Source of the DNA: Coprinopsis marcescibilis
Lineage: Eukaryota; Basidiomycota; Agaricomycetes; Agaricales; Psathyrellaceae
Direction of reading: 5' to 3'
NCBI GenBank assembly: GCA_004369085.1
Contig: ML210379.1
Coordinates: forward strand, 1 to 43,170
DNA: 43,170 bases
Part shown: one piece after another, positions 1-9,935 of the stretch
Position numbering within the stretch: position 1 is the stretch's first letter
Layout of the letters: each line of letters starts with the position of its first letter
Notes under the pieces: generated by a model
The model's database searches: none
What the model saw: the letters and a program-made list of their open reading frames with translations, nothing else
What the model was told of the DNA's origin: nothing
Made by a program: the position numbers and the translations under genes

Positions 1-312
1 ATAACGGATGGAACTTATCGATAACATCGATAAGAGATAAGAAGTAGATATAAATATTTGCCTGAATAGGTAGTTGTACTTTAGTTTCGATCTCGTTCTC
101 TACTTGTCACTCGATAGTTTTCGAATAAGACTTTTGTTAGTCTTCTCGTCGACGGATCGTCTTACTCGAATACTCCAGAAACTCTATTGTCTTGACGTTC
201 GTTCGTCTCGACCTCCTCGATCAACTCGCTTGTCTCGACGATCTCTCGTCTTGACCTTATCGTCAACTATCGTCTGGCGACTAAGGCGTATCATTCGCCT
301 TGCGTTGTAACA
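1..312. mobile_element. Possible LTR retroelement end (partial)
   Basis: This stretch does not belong to the hAT gene to its right. It is rich in short TCGTC/TCTCG motifs, carries no convincing reading frame, and ends in TTGTAACA, the kind of terminus (..CA) seen at LTR ends. The hAT coding sequence stops exactly here: its reading frame runs to base 313 and then turns into unrelated sequence. If it is an LTR, the expected 5-bp target duplicate would be GTATC at 313-317, with the partner copy upstream of the window. No primer-binding site, polypurine tract or second LTR is visible, so the call rests on the junction and terminal dinucleotide only. It could also be an unrelated rearrangement breakpoint. 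Confidence 0.3.
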
Positions 313-2405
313 GTATCACCATTGCAGGGGTTTACAGACTTTGTCCAGATACCCTTTGCATTACCTTCCAGAATAACCCTCTGGAGGTCTTGGCGACGCT
401 GGGATGAGACATGACATGTTGCAACGAGCTTCCGCACTCGACCAATCAGGTCAGACTCAAGTGCCGACAAATAGCTCGCCCAGCCAGGAAGGTCAATGAT
501 ATAATCGAACTCGTACTGACTTTGTTCAATGGTTATCTTCTTTATTTCGGAAATGATCGCACCACAAGCAAGGTTTACAACGTGCGGGAAGCAGCTGGTG
601 ATCAAAGAACGTCAGTTAACGGCAAGATTAAAACTGCTCAAAATGTAATATGCACACCGAATTCGATTTCCATCGCTACTGAACGGAATGTTGAGCTGTG
701 TAAGTGCTGTCTCCATGGCCGTCGTTAAGGTGTTGTTGTTCAATGCATTATCCATTGTAATTTGTCCAATCTGTGCCAGATAAGCTGAGACAATGTAGAA
801 ACATTGTAGTCAGGAGTCATACCTTGCATATGACACCCAAGTCATCGATAATTTTGAATAAATGTTGAAAAAGACACTCTCCAGAGTGGCTTCCGGGTGT
901 GTGATGAAAGGCAACGAGGCCAGACCTGTATTCGATGTTTCCATTGGTCGTTTCAATGTAATAGTGCGCTGTGACAGCCATGAATGGGTTCAGATTGGGA
1001 TCTGTCCAAAGGTCAGTTGTGTAGCTTATCCAACCCACGGAGCTTTGCAGTTCTGCGCGCATGTGATGATATTCCTTGGTGTACCCATCGAGAATCATCG
1101 ATGTGATCTTGCTTCGATGCGGTACATCGCGACTAGAAAGCTTTCTGTCACCAAGAAACATGAGCAACTGACGAAACTCAGGACACTCGACGACATTGAT
1201 TGACTAACACCGATACTAAGCGCCCGAGACCAGAGAAGAGAAGTGAATGGCTTGCCTAATCATCAGCTGCAATCCACTTCATTAAGAGGTACCAAAATTG
1301 CTGCTTAGTGAACGCAGCCATTTCTCCTTCCATTAATTCACCACTGCAATCGAGATTCTCCTCAGCAATGTCCTTTGCACCCTTCAGGCCCCGAAGCAAC
1401 ACAGTCCTCTTGTACACCTCGCCGTGGTAGTTGACAAGATGAGTTCTGTACGTTGCTGTCATCCCGTACCCATGCTTCCACACCTTCCACTTGCTTACAG
1501 CAAGACCGTCAGCTGCGCAAAGTCAAATAGGCAGGATGGAATACTTACAGGCATAATTTACATCCCACATACTTGACCTGTGGCCCTGGGTTGTCTGTTA
1601 GGATGGGATCACTCTGCAGCTTGGTCAGTGGTTCGTCCTTCGTGTCGAGAGCCCGCATAAAAAACCACACATCGTTTGCCGTAGCAGTGGTTCTGTGACG
1701 AAGCGGTGGAGAGGTTGTGCTCGTTTGCTCTAGAAAGAGTATTTAGCCACTCAGATTATACTCATCGTAGTTAAGCTACTCACCTGATGTAGTTGACACA
1801 TTGCACGGCTCTGTAGAGATTGTCTCGGATGGCCCAACACCACATATCTCTGCGGTGAACTCTACCGCAGTGTTATGCGTCAATCCATCGGGATGCTCCA
1901 GGTCATGGACACCCTTGGCCACAGCAGCAGCTGGCGCTTCAACGCGGCACTTCTTCGTCACACCTTTCCTAGTCTTTGCTCGCTTCTTGCCACTTGAAGA
2001 AGAGGGTTCTCCGGGTGGTGGTAAGTTTAAACCAACCTCATGGAGAGGTGCACGTTGTTGGGGTGGGTACATGTGCATTGAGTAACCCCCAGTGTACGCG
2101 TGCTGAGGATACACGTAAGGATAGGGCACATAATAAGCAGGGGGGTACGCATAAGCGCTGTGGTTGGCAGGTGTTGGATGAGGATGGCTTGTATTTGAGC
2201 CACCATTCGCAGTTGATTGGGACTCTCCCATGGCCGGGGTAGGATCAGGTCCGGGTTGCATACCCAGATCAGCAGATATAACAGAGAGAGGGGGAAGATG
2301 AAGCACCAGGGCTGGAGGTTGCAAATCATAGCGTCTCCAAAAATGACATCCTATATACCAAAATTTTTGTTTATTGGTGCTCCTCAAGCTCGTGACACGG
2401 ATCAT
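313..2405 (-). pseudogene. hAT-family transposase, truncated and with an internal stop
   Basis: Remnant of a BED-zinc-finger hAT transposase. In coding order: a Pro/Tyr-rich N-terminal region (2405-1784; true start uncertain, a Met near 2260 is possible); an exon at 1729-1549 ending in CKLCL; and an exon from 1493 whose RTHLVNYH completes the BED-type CxxC..H..H finger. The motif TDLWTDPNLNPFMAVTAHY lies in the 1167-817 block. Further exons carry the hallmark MDNALNNNTL (about 770) and RCFPHVVNLACG (about 590). Introns are short with good borders (1783-1730, 1548-1494, about 819-769). Damage: GATGATTAG near 1257 reads as a stop where a CAG-to-TAG change would explain it, and the C-terminal catalytic/dimerisation part is missing because the frame is broken at about 313. 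Loss of that part means it cannot encode a working transposase here. Confidence 0.8.
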
Positions 2406-2505
2406 GGGGCTGGAGGTCGTCTTTCGTTCAACAAACGGACCTTGGACATCGTTGTCGGCAAGGCGCGTCCAGGAGGAGATACATTTGTGACTAGGGAGAG
2501 TACTT

Positions 2506-2736
2506 TACAGCTATGGTGGCGCGGGACACGATTGGCGCTGCCGCGTTGATGCCGGCCTCTACTATCACGCCCATCAAGACCTCGATTGCCAAGATATCAA
2601 GGTGAACCAAACCAAGGTCCGAGGTACCTCACCTCTTCAGCAACACTACCAACGTATTCAGAGTCTGTTCGGAGCTTTAAACAACCACACGTCAACGTTG
2701 GACCCTCTCATCCTGCACGTCGCTCATCTCAATTAG
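2506..2736 (+). pseudogene. Start-less open frame, possible gene relic
   Basis: A 76-codon open frame without a start codon runs from TAC at 2506 to TAG at 2734. It includes a protein-like stretch reading GHDWRCRVDAGLYYHAHQ and, further on, SLFGALNNHTSTLDPL. It sits between the 5' side of the hAT element and the MuiA-like pseudogene. I do not recognise a family. It may be a relic exon of a gene disrupted by the nearby transposons, or chance. The flanks 2406-2505 and 2737-3078 show nothing else coding. Confidence 0.25.
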
Positions 2737-4014
2737 CTTTAGCATGACGATGTGCTTACACTTGCGAGATCTCAAGTGAACACTCTGCAAAAGTAAGAAT
2801 GGTAAGCTCTCCAGTCTCCGCTGACACCCACCCAGTGGACCTTCAGCAATACTCGTTTACGGTGTGGACCGCGTGGTGTCAGCCTCAATGAACAGACCGT
2901 TCAACTTCCATCAGCACCTAACTAGTATGAACTTGAACTTGACGGAATCAACGTGTCCTGGGATTTGGAAGTTTGATAGAAGATATATGACCTGTCTGTG
3001 GATTGCAGTGCCTGCGAACCTGGATATGATATATATCATATGGTCGCACCCTCCCATCATGGTTATTTCATCCATATCATGGCTAACACTATCGCTTTCA
3101 AGGCAGCAGAGCACTCAATCAAGTCCGTAACCATCTTCAAGTCGTCCAAGGCTGAAGTGGCGAGGACTTTCAGGATAGATCTAGCCGTATGTTGCCCTCC
3201 TCCATGTTCCTTGACCTCGATGTTGACCCTAGTCGTAGCAAGGTCAGAACAAGATAGAGATTAAGGGTCTCTCTAGCTTTATCGACCCTCTCTCTGTTCG
3301 AGTATCTGGGCTGGGCGAGGCCCGTTTGTACGATGTTGCCTGCTGGGTTAAAACATCTCATCGACCACACGGTGTTGCTGAACATGAGTTTGATGATGCG
3401 TCCGAGGTAATACGACTCTTGCATGTGAAGAAGGACGAGTTGGCCAAACGGAAGGAGATCAGGCTGAACGAGAAGATGATATTGCTTCAATACGCCGAAT
3501 CTCTGAAGGGGGAGCATGTACCACCCACTCAGATGATCGAGTTTATGAAGATCTACATCACACAGAGCCACAGAAACGTGGAAGAGGTACGCCAGAACCT
3601 TCTCCGCGTACTTGGCAATATTAACAGAAATCCTCTGTAGGTAGCCAAACTCGAAGAAGAATTACTTGCTGTCGACCGGAACATTGGTAAAGAAGAGGAG
3701 AAAGTAATGATGAAGAAGGGACAGGCCAATGGACGTGTCGACATCGTCGTAGCTGCTGATGGTGAGGTTCAAGTCGACCTTGTCCTCACCTATAGTAAGT
3801 TTCAATCATTTGTCAGTCAAATACAGTCCCTGACCCTGATTTGCAATACATAGTTGCAAGTAATGCCCAGTGGCAACCCACGTACGAACTGCATGCCAAG
3901 ACAGAACGGAAAACCATCCCCGCTTGTCAAGCTGCACTATTGTGCGGGAATCACCCAATCTACCGGTGAAGATTGGACTCACTCTCAGCACCGTTTCTGG
4001 GACTGACACACATA

Positions 4015-4039
4015 CACTGACTCCACAAAATGTTTGTCC
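4015..4039. repeat. Left terminal inverted repeat of the Tc1/mariner element
   Basis: Twenty-five bases starting CACTGACTCCACA next to the TA duplication. It pairs with 5601-5625 in reverse complement with two mismatches. Confidence 0.93.
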
Positions 4040-4333
4040 TGCCTGCATGAAAATTGAATTATGTGTACCTACAGCGCTCTGGACATCTAGGATGTATGTA
4101 AACTGAGTATATAGTGCACACATATGTCCTTTACATGTCTGCAAAGAATGAGGAAACGAAGATTAGAATTGCGCTCAAGGTGGGGTGATGTCGATGATGA
4201 CATCAAATTCTGGCGCCCGTGATGGATGTCAACCAGTGACAACATCAGAACAAAACTTGTATAACTCAACCACCACATTCCCGTTCAACTTCAAACTTTT
4301 CGAACACACTCACAGCACTGTCTATCACTCGAA

Positions 4334-5320
4334 ATGGCTCCCAATACAACACCAACCAAGAAAGCCACCATCTGCGCAATGAAGAAAGCCGGATGCTCTC
4401 ATGATGAAATCCGTAGTGCTTTACTCAGTCGTCAGGACCTCACTGATCGTTCTATCAACCGGATCTTCAAGCGGTACTCTGATAAAGAGAACTACTACGA
4501 TGTAGGATGATCAACTGGCTGCCCCAGGAAGCTCACAGACCGAGACGGCCGATCTGCACTCCAACACCTTGCCAACAGCTCTGCCCGGAATGCTACAGAA
4601 CTCCAGCAAACTTTATTCCCAGATGTACACGTTGAGACATTGAAGCATGAGCTCCGTAGGAGTGGCCTAGAGCCCCATGTACGTGCCAAAGTCCCTTACA
4701 TCTCACCCAAGAACCTCAAAAAGCGAAAGGATTGGGCGGAGAAACACCTGGATTGGACCGTCGAGAATTGGAAGGCAGTGACGTTCTCTGACAAGTCAAT
4801 CTATTGGGTTTTTGGGTCAAATGGGCTTGAGTGGTGTTGGAGGAGGTGTGGGGAGCATTTGGATCCCAGGTATACAAAGAAGACGATGAAACATGGGGGA
4901 GGGAAGGTGACGGTCTGGGGGATGATCACCCCGCATGGTGTCGGGCACATTGTGCGCATTGAGGGAAACCTCAATGGACCACTGTACCGTGATATCTTGG
5001 AGGATGATGTCTTGGGCACATACTCTGACCTTAATCTCGACTCAAACAACTACTACTTCCAGCAGGATAACGATCCAAAACACACATCCAAGATTGCAAA
5101 GGCTTGGTTTGTCAAGAACAACATCGATGTCCTTGAATGGCCACCCAATAGCCCTGACATGAACATCATCGAGAATCTTTGGGACTATCTCGACCACCAG
5201 ATTCGCAAACAGGACCCTCTGCCATCATCTGAGGAAAGTTTGTGGGAGGCTTTGCAGGAAGAATGGTACAAAATCCCCCAGTCCTATATTGACTCATTAT
5301 ATCAATCTTTACCAGATTGA
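4334..5320 (+). pseudogene. Tc1/mariner DDE transposase with one premature stop
   Basis: A 329-codon frame, all in one register from ATG 4334 to TGA 5318, broken by a single TGA at 4508. The N-terminal helix-turn-helix region (to about residue 110) precedes a DDE catalytic domain. The first Asp is in TFSDKSIYW, the second in QQDNDPKHTS and the Glu in NSPDMNIIENLWDYLD; the last two are 34 residues apart, the DD34E class of Tc1. The stop sits where relatives usually have an Arg (GRST.GRPRK motif), and the nearby Gly-Cys-Pro also fits an Arg-to-Cys change, so both look like CGN-to-TGN transitions. The rest is intact, indicating recent inactivation. A downstream Met at 4640 would give only a 226-aa piece lacking the DNA-binding part. 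Confidence 0.92.
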
Positions 5321-5600
5321 TTGGCTGGGCTGTACTCTAGCAAGGGTCATAGTACACGTTATTGAATTTCGTAGTGATCCATTGTGTTTTGATTGTACAG
5401 TACATGGTTTTTGTTCATGAAACCAGGAGGAAGGGCGCATTTGTGATGCCCTGATGGCATGATCATTGCATTCTGATGGTACCACTTGCCCGATTGCCAT
5501 GAAATTGGACAGAGAAGCTACAACAGTGTTTGCCTATGTACTTCCGAATTCATAAATGCTTAGGTACACCCAATGCTAAGATATTGTATTTTTACCCTCG

Positions 5601-5625
5601 GGACAAACTTTATGTGGAGTCAGTG
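5601..5625. repeat. Right terminal inverted repeat of the Tc1/mariner element
   Basis: Twenty-five bases ending GTGGAGTCAGTG, followed by the second TA. It is the reverse complement of 4015-4039 apart from two positions. Confidence 0.93.
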
Positions 5626-7050
5626 TACCATCCCATCTTTGAAGACAGTCAAGCTGGGGCCCAGGGTATATGACAATATCACTCCTTCTCCTACTAGCAC
5701 TACTGCTACCACTACTCGTTACGGGCGGAAGGTCGCCATTGGCGCAAATACAAAAGCAAAGGGGGCGCGTACTCGACTGCAGCCGGCGCCGCGCCGGCAG
5801 TACCAACAGGCGCCGCAGCAGCAGCCACACCAAGCAAAACCGCCCCTACTCCAACATCTCATGCTGCCGCAAACCGAACCAATGTCTTCCCAAATGGCGC
5901 AGGACTTTGACTTCTCAGACCCGGTAATGCAGAGGTCAAAATTCGAAGGGGACTTGACAGACCTTTTCACTGTTGGGCCTGCGCCGGTTGCCATTGCAGA
6001 GACAACTACTGTCGTAAACGAAACCCCGGTCGCTGTCACATTCAGCGTGCTTGGAGAATTGACCATCCCCAGCGATGGCATCGACCATCAAGTATCTGCA
6101 GCAGTCCATCCTTTTGAGTCAGTGATCTCCTACATAACTGTTCCTAAGATTTGCTCGTTTAGTGTCGTGTAAAGAACAACAGCGACTATCGCCTCCTACC
6201 TGGCTCTGTCATGGTTATTTACGATGAAATCGTCGTTTCTACGACTCGTATAAGCGTGCGTTCCCTATGTTCCTCGCCTTCTTGCTATCTTTCTCATCGT
6301 ATGCAGGACATAAACACCGGTGATGAGTTTGAATGCACCCTTGGCGACGACGCTTCCCCCAAGGTGACATATTCGCACACCCTCAAGACCGAAAAGTCCA
6401 GGGGCACATTCACTGAGACAACCAATACCACCACATGCATCACGAAGATCACAGTCCACAACAAACACACTTTCGACAATGACGATCTCGTCGTGCGCCA
6501 CATAATCCCAATTTGCGAGGACAAACGCGGTCAGGTCATTCTTCGCAAGCCGGATGGACTTGCGACGGCCGAGGTCGGGCAGATTGTCTCCTTGCAAGGT
6601 GGATTGAAAGTTGCTTGGACCAAGTTCGATGGCAATGACTCAATGGCGAAGACAAGGAAGGTAGGATATGAATGGTCTTGGAAGGTTTCCAGCGGGGGAA
6701 AGGTCAATCTGGAAGCAGAATGGGATGCCAAGGTGCCAGGGGAGAGTGCCTGGCATGACGCTCAGGTCTAGACCCACCTGGCTGGCCCGAATCTCTCTCC
6801 AATACACTTTCACCCCACTTCTTTCCAACGCCGCTGTACAATATGTTGCTCGCCGAAGCTTCTATACCCGTGCTCTCTGCTATTGATTGTGTCCCAAAGC
6901 GCTAATCCTTTGTAAATTTAGCTCGAGGATCGTGGGCCAATATTAAATTTAATTTCAGCGAGTATATCCTACTCAACGTCAAGACTTTACATAAAATCAA
7001 AATCTTCGCAGTTCTGTAACTTCTGTTGAGACTTCTCTGCAAGTAGGCCT

Positions 7051-9781
7051 TTACACAACACCATCGCTTCGAAGCGCGCATTGCCCATAGTCTCTTTTGA
7101 CTAGGCCATCGGGTTTCGGCAGAATATCCTAAAACAGAAGACCGTATCAGTCATGGCTTCTTGTTTGGAGAGTCTAATATCCGGTGGCACCTACATGCTC
7201 GAAGATCGCGGTCGGAATGCCTAGCGTGACACAGGCGTTCGGTGAATCCACTACGGCACCGACATGACTCTCGATCGGGGCTGCGGAAAGCAGAAGGTCT
7301 GAACCAATTTATAATCAGCATCGTTGTCAATGAGCATTGCACTACTGCGACTTACAGGCCTGCTCCTGGGCTATTGCACAAAGACGCAACACAATCTCCG
7401 CGTTAGCAGTTGAAGAGGCAGCGGCTTGAAGTCACTCACTGTAGCCGAGCTGTTGATGGCAAAGAAACGTCAGAGGTTGCCGAAGTTAATATAAACCATT
7501 CGGTGCCTCACTTTCTCTAGATAGGCAATGGCATTTAACGCCGCTTGTTTATAAGCTACAGTCCTAGACCAGCACCAGCTTCAGTAGCGTGCTTCATTGT
7601 GAGGTTGTGGTGGAGACTCAGACTGACGTATTCATGTAGTATTGCGCTCCATCGCCATCTACGCACAGGTCCACATCGATCATCAGCATCGTCAAGAAGA
7701 ACGCAAGTCATACGACGCACGAATGTCTACACTGAGCCCTTCGAAGACCAACTAATGGAAAACGTAAGTTTCCGCTCTCTGGGGGCTCGGATGTATAGCA
7801 CGCACCTTCGATGAGTATATAGGGTCGATGGGGGACGGCTATTACAATTCCGAGTCAGAACGGACGCAAGGTTTCAGGTTCTTTACAATGACGCTAAACG
7901 TACTAGGAAAATAGGCTGCTTCAACGCAAATTTCTCTACGCCGTCCTTGATGATGCTAGTACGGAAAGTGATAATACCCGCCTACAATTTGTTAACCCAA
8001 GCGCCGCAAGGATCGGAGGTGTCGTACCATCTCAATTGCACCACAGAAAGACATCTTTTGGATTGGTCAGGTGTAATTCTCCGGCAAGCATTACCTGATG
8101 AAACCATCACTTGCCTCTCCCTGAAATCAAAACGGCAGATCTGAGTTCCAGAAGGAGTCCAGTAAGTAGCTGAACGTACGTCTCCTTGAGAGAAATGAAG
8201 GTCCCCAACGGAGAGATTCGCCCCTTTAACGAACACAGGGAAATAGCATCGGGAGCCTCTGCAGAGGGAATTAACCACTGGATTAGCGCCTGGACGTTGC
8301 CCCGAGCTCCCCGTGTCCACAAACACTCACCTTGACAGATTCTTAATCTGATCAACAAAAATCTATCAAGTCAGGAATACAAAAGAGCGGGATGAGAGCC
8401 TACGTCACAGTTTCCTCCGTGTTCTCTTCCTGGGATAGTCCTGGCACCTTCCCGAGCAATCTTGGCTCGCACTTCTTCGTTCAAGTCTTGCCCTACATAC
8501 GCGCCCGTAGTTTCAGGAGGGTATGCTACAGGTGGGACGGTATTGCCCATCTTGGCTATGAGGCCCGTCTCCCGAGTGTTCCAAGTCGCCAAGAGCTCGG
8601 TGGATGGAGCTGTGCCAATCAAACCTGGGTGAGGGATACCGGCAAAACGAACGCCGGGGATATGGCGCGAAGTCGCGTAAATACCTGCCATCATCGCATT
8701 CGCGAATATTCGGTTAAGATACCGTTATGAAGTAATGAACACAGGAATTTTACCGTTGAGATCCCAGACAGCCTTTGCAGCACGGCTCTGGAATTCTCGC
8801 GCTGAGAACGCATTGAACTGGTGTGAGCGTCTACGAAATAATTCACAAAACGTTACCCGCACCAAATAACCCGCCACCATTCTCCAGCTCAAAAATTCCC
8901 TAGATGCGAAATTTCAGGATAAGTCGGGACTCGGAGGTCAACCGTAGAGTTACCGTGTAGCCCCATGGCATCTTCTCGAATGGCTGAACTGGTCATTCAC
9001 GCGAATAATCATCAATTCGCTGTGGAATAAACACCGTGAGCAACAATAGGCGCCTACCATCAAGAATGTCTACGACCAAACAGTCACCGGGCTCTGCTCC
9101 TTCAACTGCAATTGGCCCAGAGAGATTATGACAGGATGACAGGTTGACATCCCGAATATCGTCGCTATCTAAAATGGTAGGTTACAGAGCTTAACACCAC
9201 AGAGCTTTAAAGTTGGAAGTGCGAAAGTGTGGACTCACTGTCGTTGTTTCCGATCTGTCCTCCAGTCCAGTCTACGCAGAATATCAGTGGCGCTCAGTGT
9301 ATCTTGACGACTTTACGGACCAACACATTCGATTTTGAAGGTCTGGGATATGGTTAGTGTCATAGTTGGCTTCTGCACGAGCGAGATCCCAAGTAAGGCT
9401 GACACACCTCCCCGGGCTTGACGGTCGCGAATGGCGGAATATCTGGGCTATACAACAGCTTTTTGTGAAGAAATCCACTGGGTGTGACTGGGAGTACTTA
9501 CTGCCAGCGGTTGTGGATACCCTTGGTTTGATACAATGGTTATCGGTCGACTGTACATTCAACATGCGTTTCTCCTGCGCACCTTCTGCTCTTCAGCGCG
9601 TCTGTGCGATCAATTGTCAAAAAGGGTTTTAGTCGAAAGGGTTTGGAGTGGGTGCTCACATAAAAGGGTCGAGCTGCGTAAGAACTGTTGAGCCAGTGCT
9701 GCCAAGGCTTAAATTAAGCTGCTATCTCACCGAGATAAGAGTGGGGTGGGGAACAGAGTTGAGCTTGGTTGCGGCGGACAT
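7051..9781 (-). CDS. Formamidase (FmdA/AmdA family), 25 exons
   Basis: Predicted 423-aa cytosolic amidase that hydrolyses formamide to formate and ammonia (acetamidase/formamidase family). Family signatures in order: HNRWHPDIPPFATVKPGE, ECVDWTGGQIGN, EGAEPGDCLVVDIL, PWGYTGIFELENGGG, SRHIPGVRFAGIPHPGLIG, GAYVGQDL, GREHGGNCDIKNLSRG, FVKGANLSVGDLHFSQGD, SFCGAIEM and SAAPIESHVGAVVDSPNAC. Exons (high to low): 9781-9731, 9673-9660, 9601-9583, 9521-9502, 9447-9408, 9342-9321, 9271-9239, 9168-9058, 8988-8954, 8899-8863, 8801-8754, 8684-8404, 8347-8331, 8258-8180, 8120-8115, 8054-8028, 7981-7904, 7838-7806, 7751-7721, 7658-7628, 7563-7512, 7449-7440, 7370-7356, 7298-7195, 7128-7051. They total 1,272 nt in one frame. 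The start is MSAATKLNSVPHPTLIS. Exon 15 is only 6 nt and is followed by a GC-AG intron. The start of exon 6 is the least certain border. The gene appears intact. Confidence 0.95.
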
Positions 9782-9888
9782 GATACAAATCTATTGCGGC
9801 TTGCCGAGCTAGTCAGCAGGCGAAGTAGTCAAAGCGATCTGAGAAAATGGGAGACGTATGCCTTGAGGGAGGGGGTCACGGTTTATGG

Positions 9889-9895
9889 CTTATAA
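9889..9895 (-). promoter_or_regulatory. TATA-like box upstream of formamidase
   Basis: TTATAAG on the minus strand, about 110 bases upstream of the formamidase start codon at 9781. Position and sequence suit a core promoter. Not tested. Confidence 0.4.
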
Positions 9896-9928
9896 GGGAT
9901 GGAACTGGCTGGCCAAGCTAACGAAGGG

Positions 9929-9935
9929 TGATAAG
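9929..9935 (+). promoter_or_regulatory. Candidate GATA-factor site (TGATAAG) upstream of formamidase
   Basis: TGATAAG matches the HGATAR consensus of AreA/Nit2-type nitrogen regulators and lies about 150 bases upstream of the formamidase ATG. A second match, AGATAAG, is at 10249-10255. Aspergillus formamidase is known to be under GATA-factor nitrogen control, so the location is plausible. Short motifs like these also occur by chance. Confidence 0.35.

Larger units (their letters stand above)
4015..5625 (+). mobile_element. Complete Tc1/mariner element
   Basis: The 1,611-bp element is bounded by inverted repeats (4015-4039 and 5601-5625) and flanked on both sides by TA (4013-4014 and 5626-5627), the target duplication of this superfamily. 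Sub-terminal inverted copies of GTGTACCTA at 4063-4071 and 5561-5569 suggest internal transposase-binding sites. It carries one transposase gene with a single in-frame stop. Removing the element together with one TA copy joins CAT at 4011 to ACC/ATC at 5628 without changing frame, so the insertion site within the host gene can be read exactly. Confidence 0.93.
3079..6771 (+). pseudogene. DUF4140/DUF4139 (MuiA-like) gene, split by a transposon and frameshifted
   Basis: Exon 1 (3079-3186) encodes the DUF4140 opening with VTIFKSSKAEVARTF. Exon 2 is 3239-3586, exon 3 is 3641-3794 (intron 3587-3640), and exon 4 starts at 3854 with the DUF4139-type QWQPTYELHAKTE. A one-base register change follows at about 3907 and another near 3976. 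At 4014 the frame enters a Tc1/mariner element. Beyond it (5626 on) the same frame resumes with TIPSLKTVKLGP, then a Gln/Ser/Thr-rich linker and DUF4139 core (TIPSDGIDHQVS). A further shift or deletion near 6155-6175 precedes VKNNSDYRLLPGSVMVIYDE. A stop-free 51-nt intron is likely at 6256-6306, and the gene ends at TAG 6769. Family members are about 550-700 aa proteins of unclear function in fungi (MuiA, mucoidy inhibitor, in bacteria). The repeated frameshifts plus the insertion make this a pseudogene. Confidence 0.8.

Noticed and set aside
3024..3041. Perfect 18-bp AT-rich palindrome (ATATGATATATATCATAT)
   Set aside because: Low-complexity and AT-rich, lying in the probable 5' region of a pseudogene; no second copy or known site.
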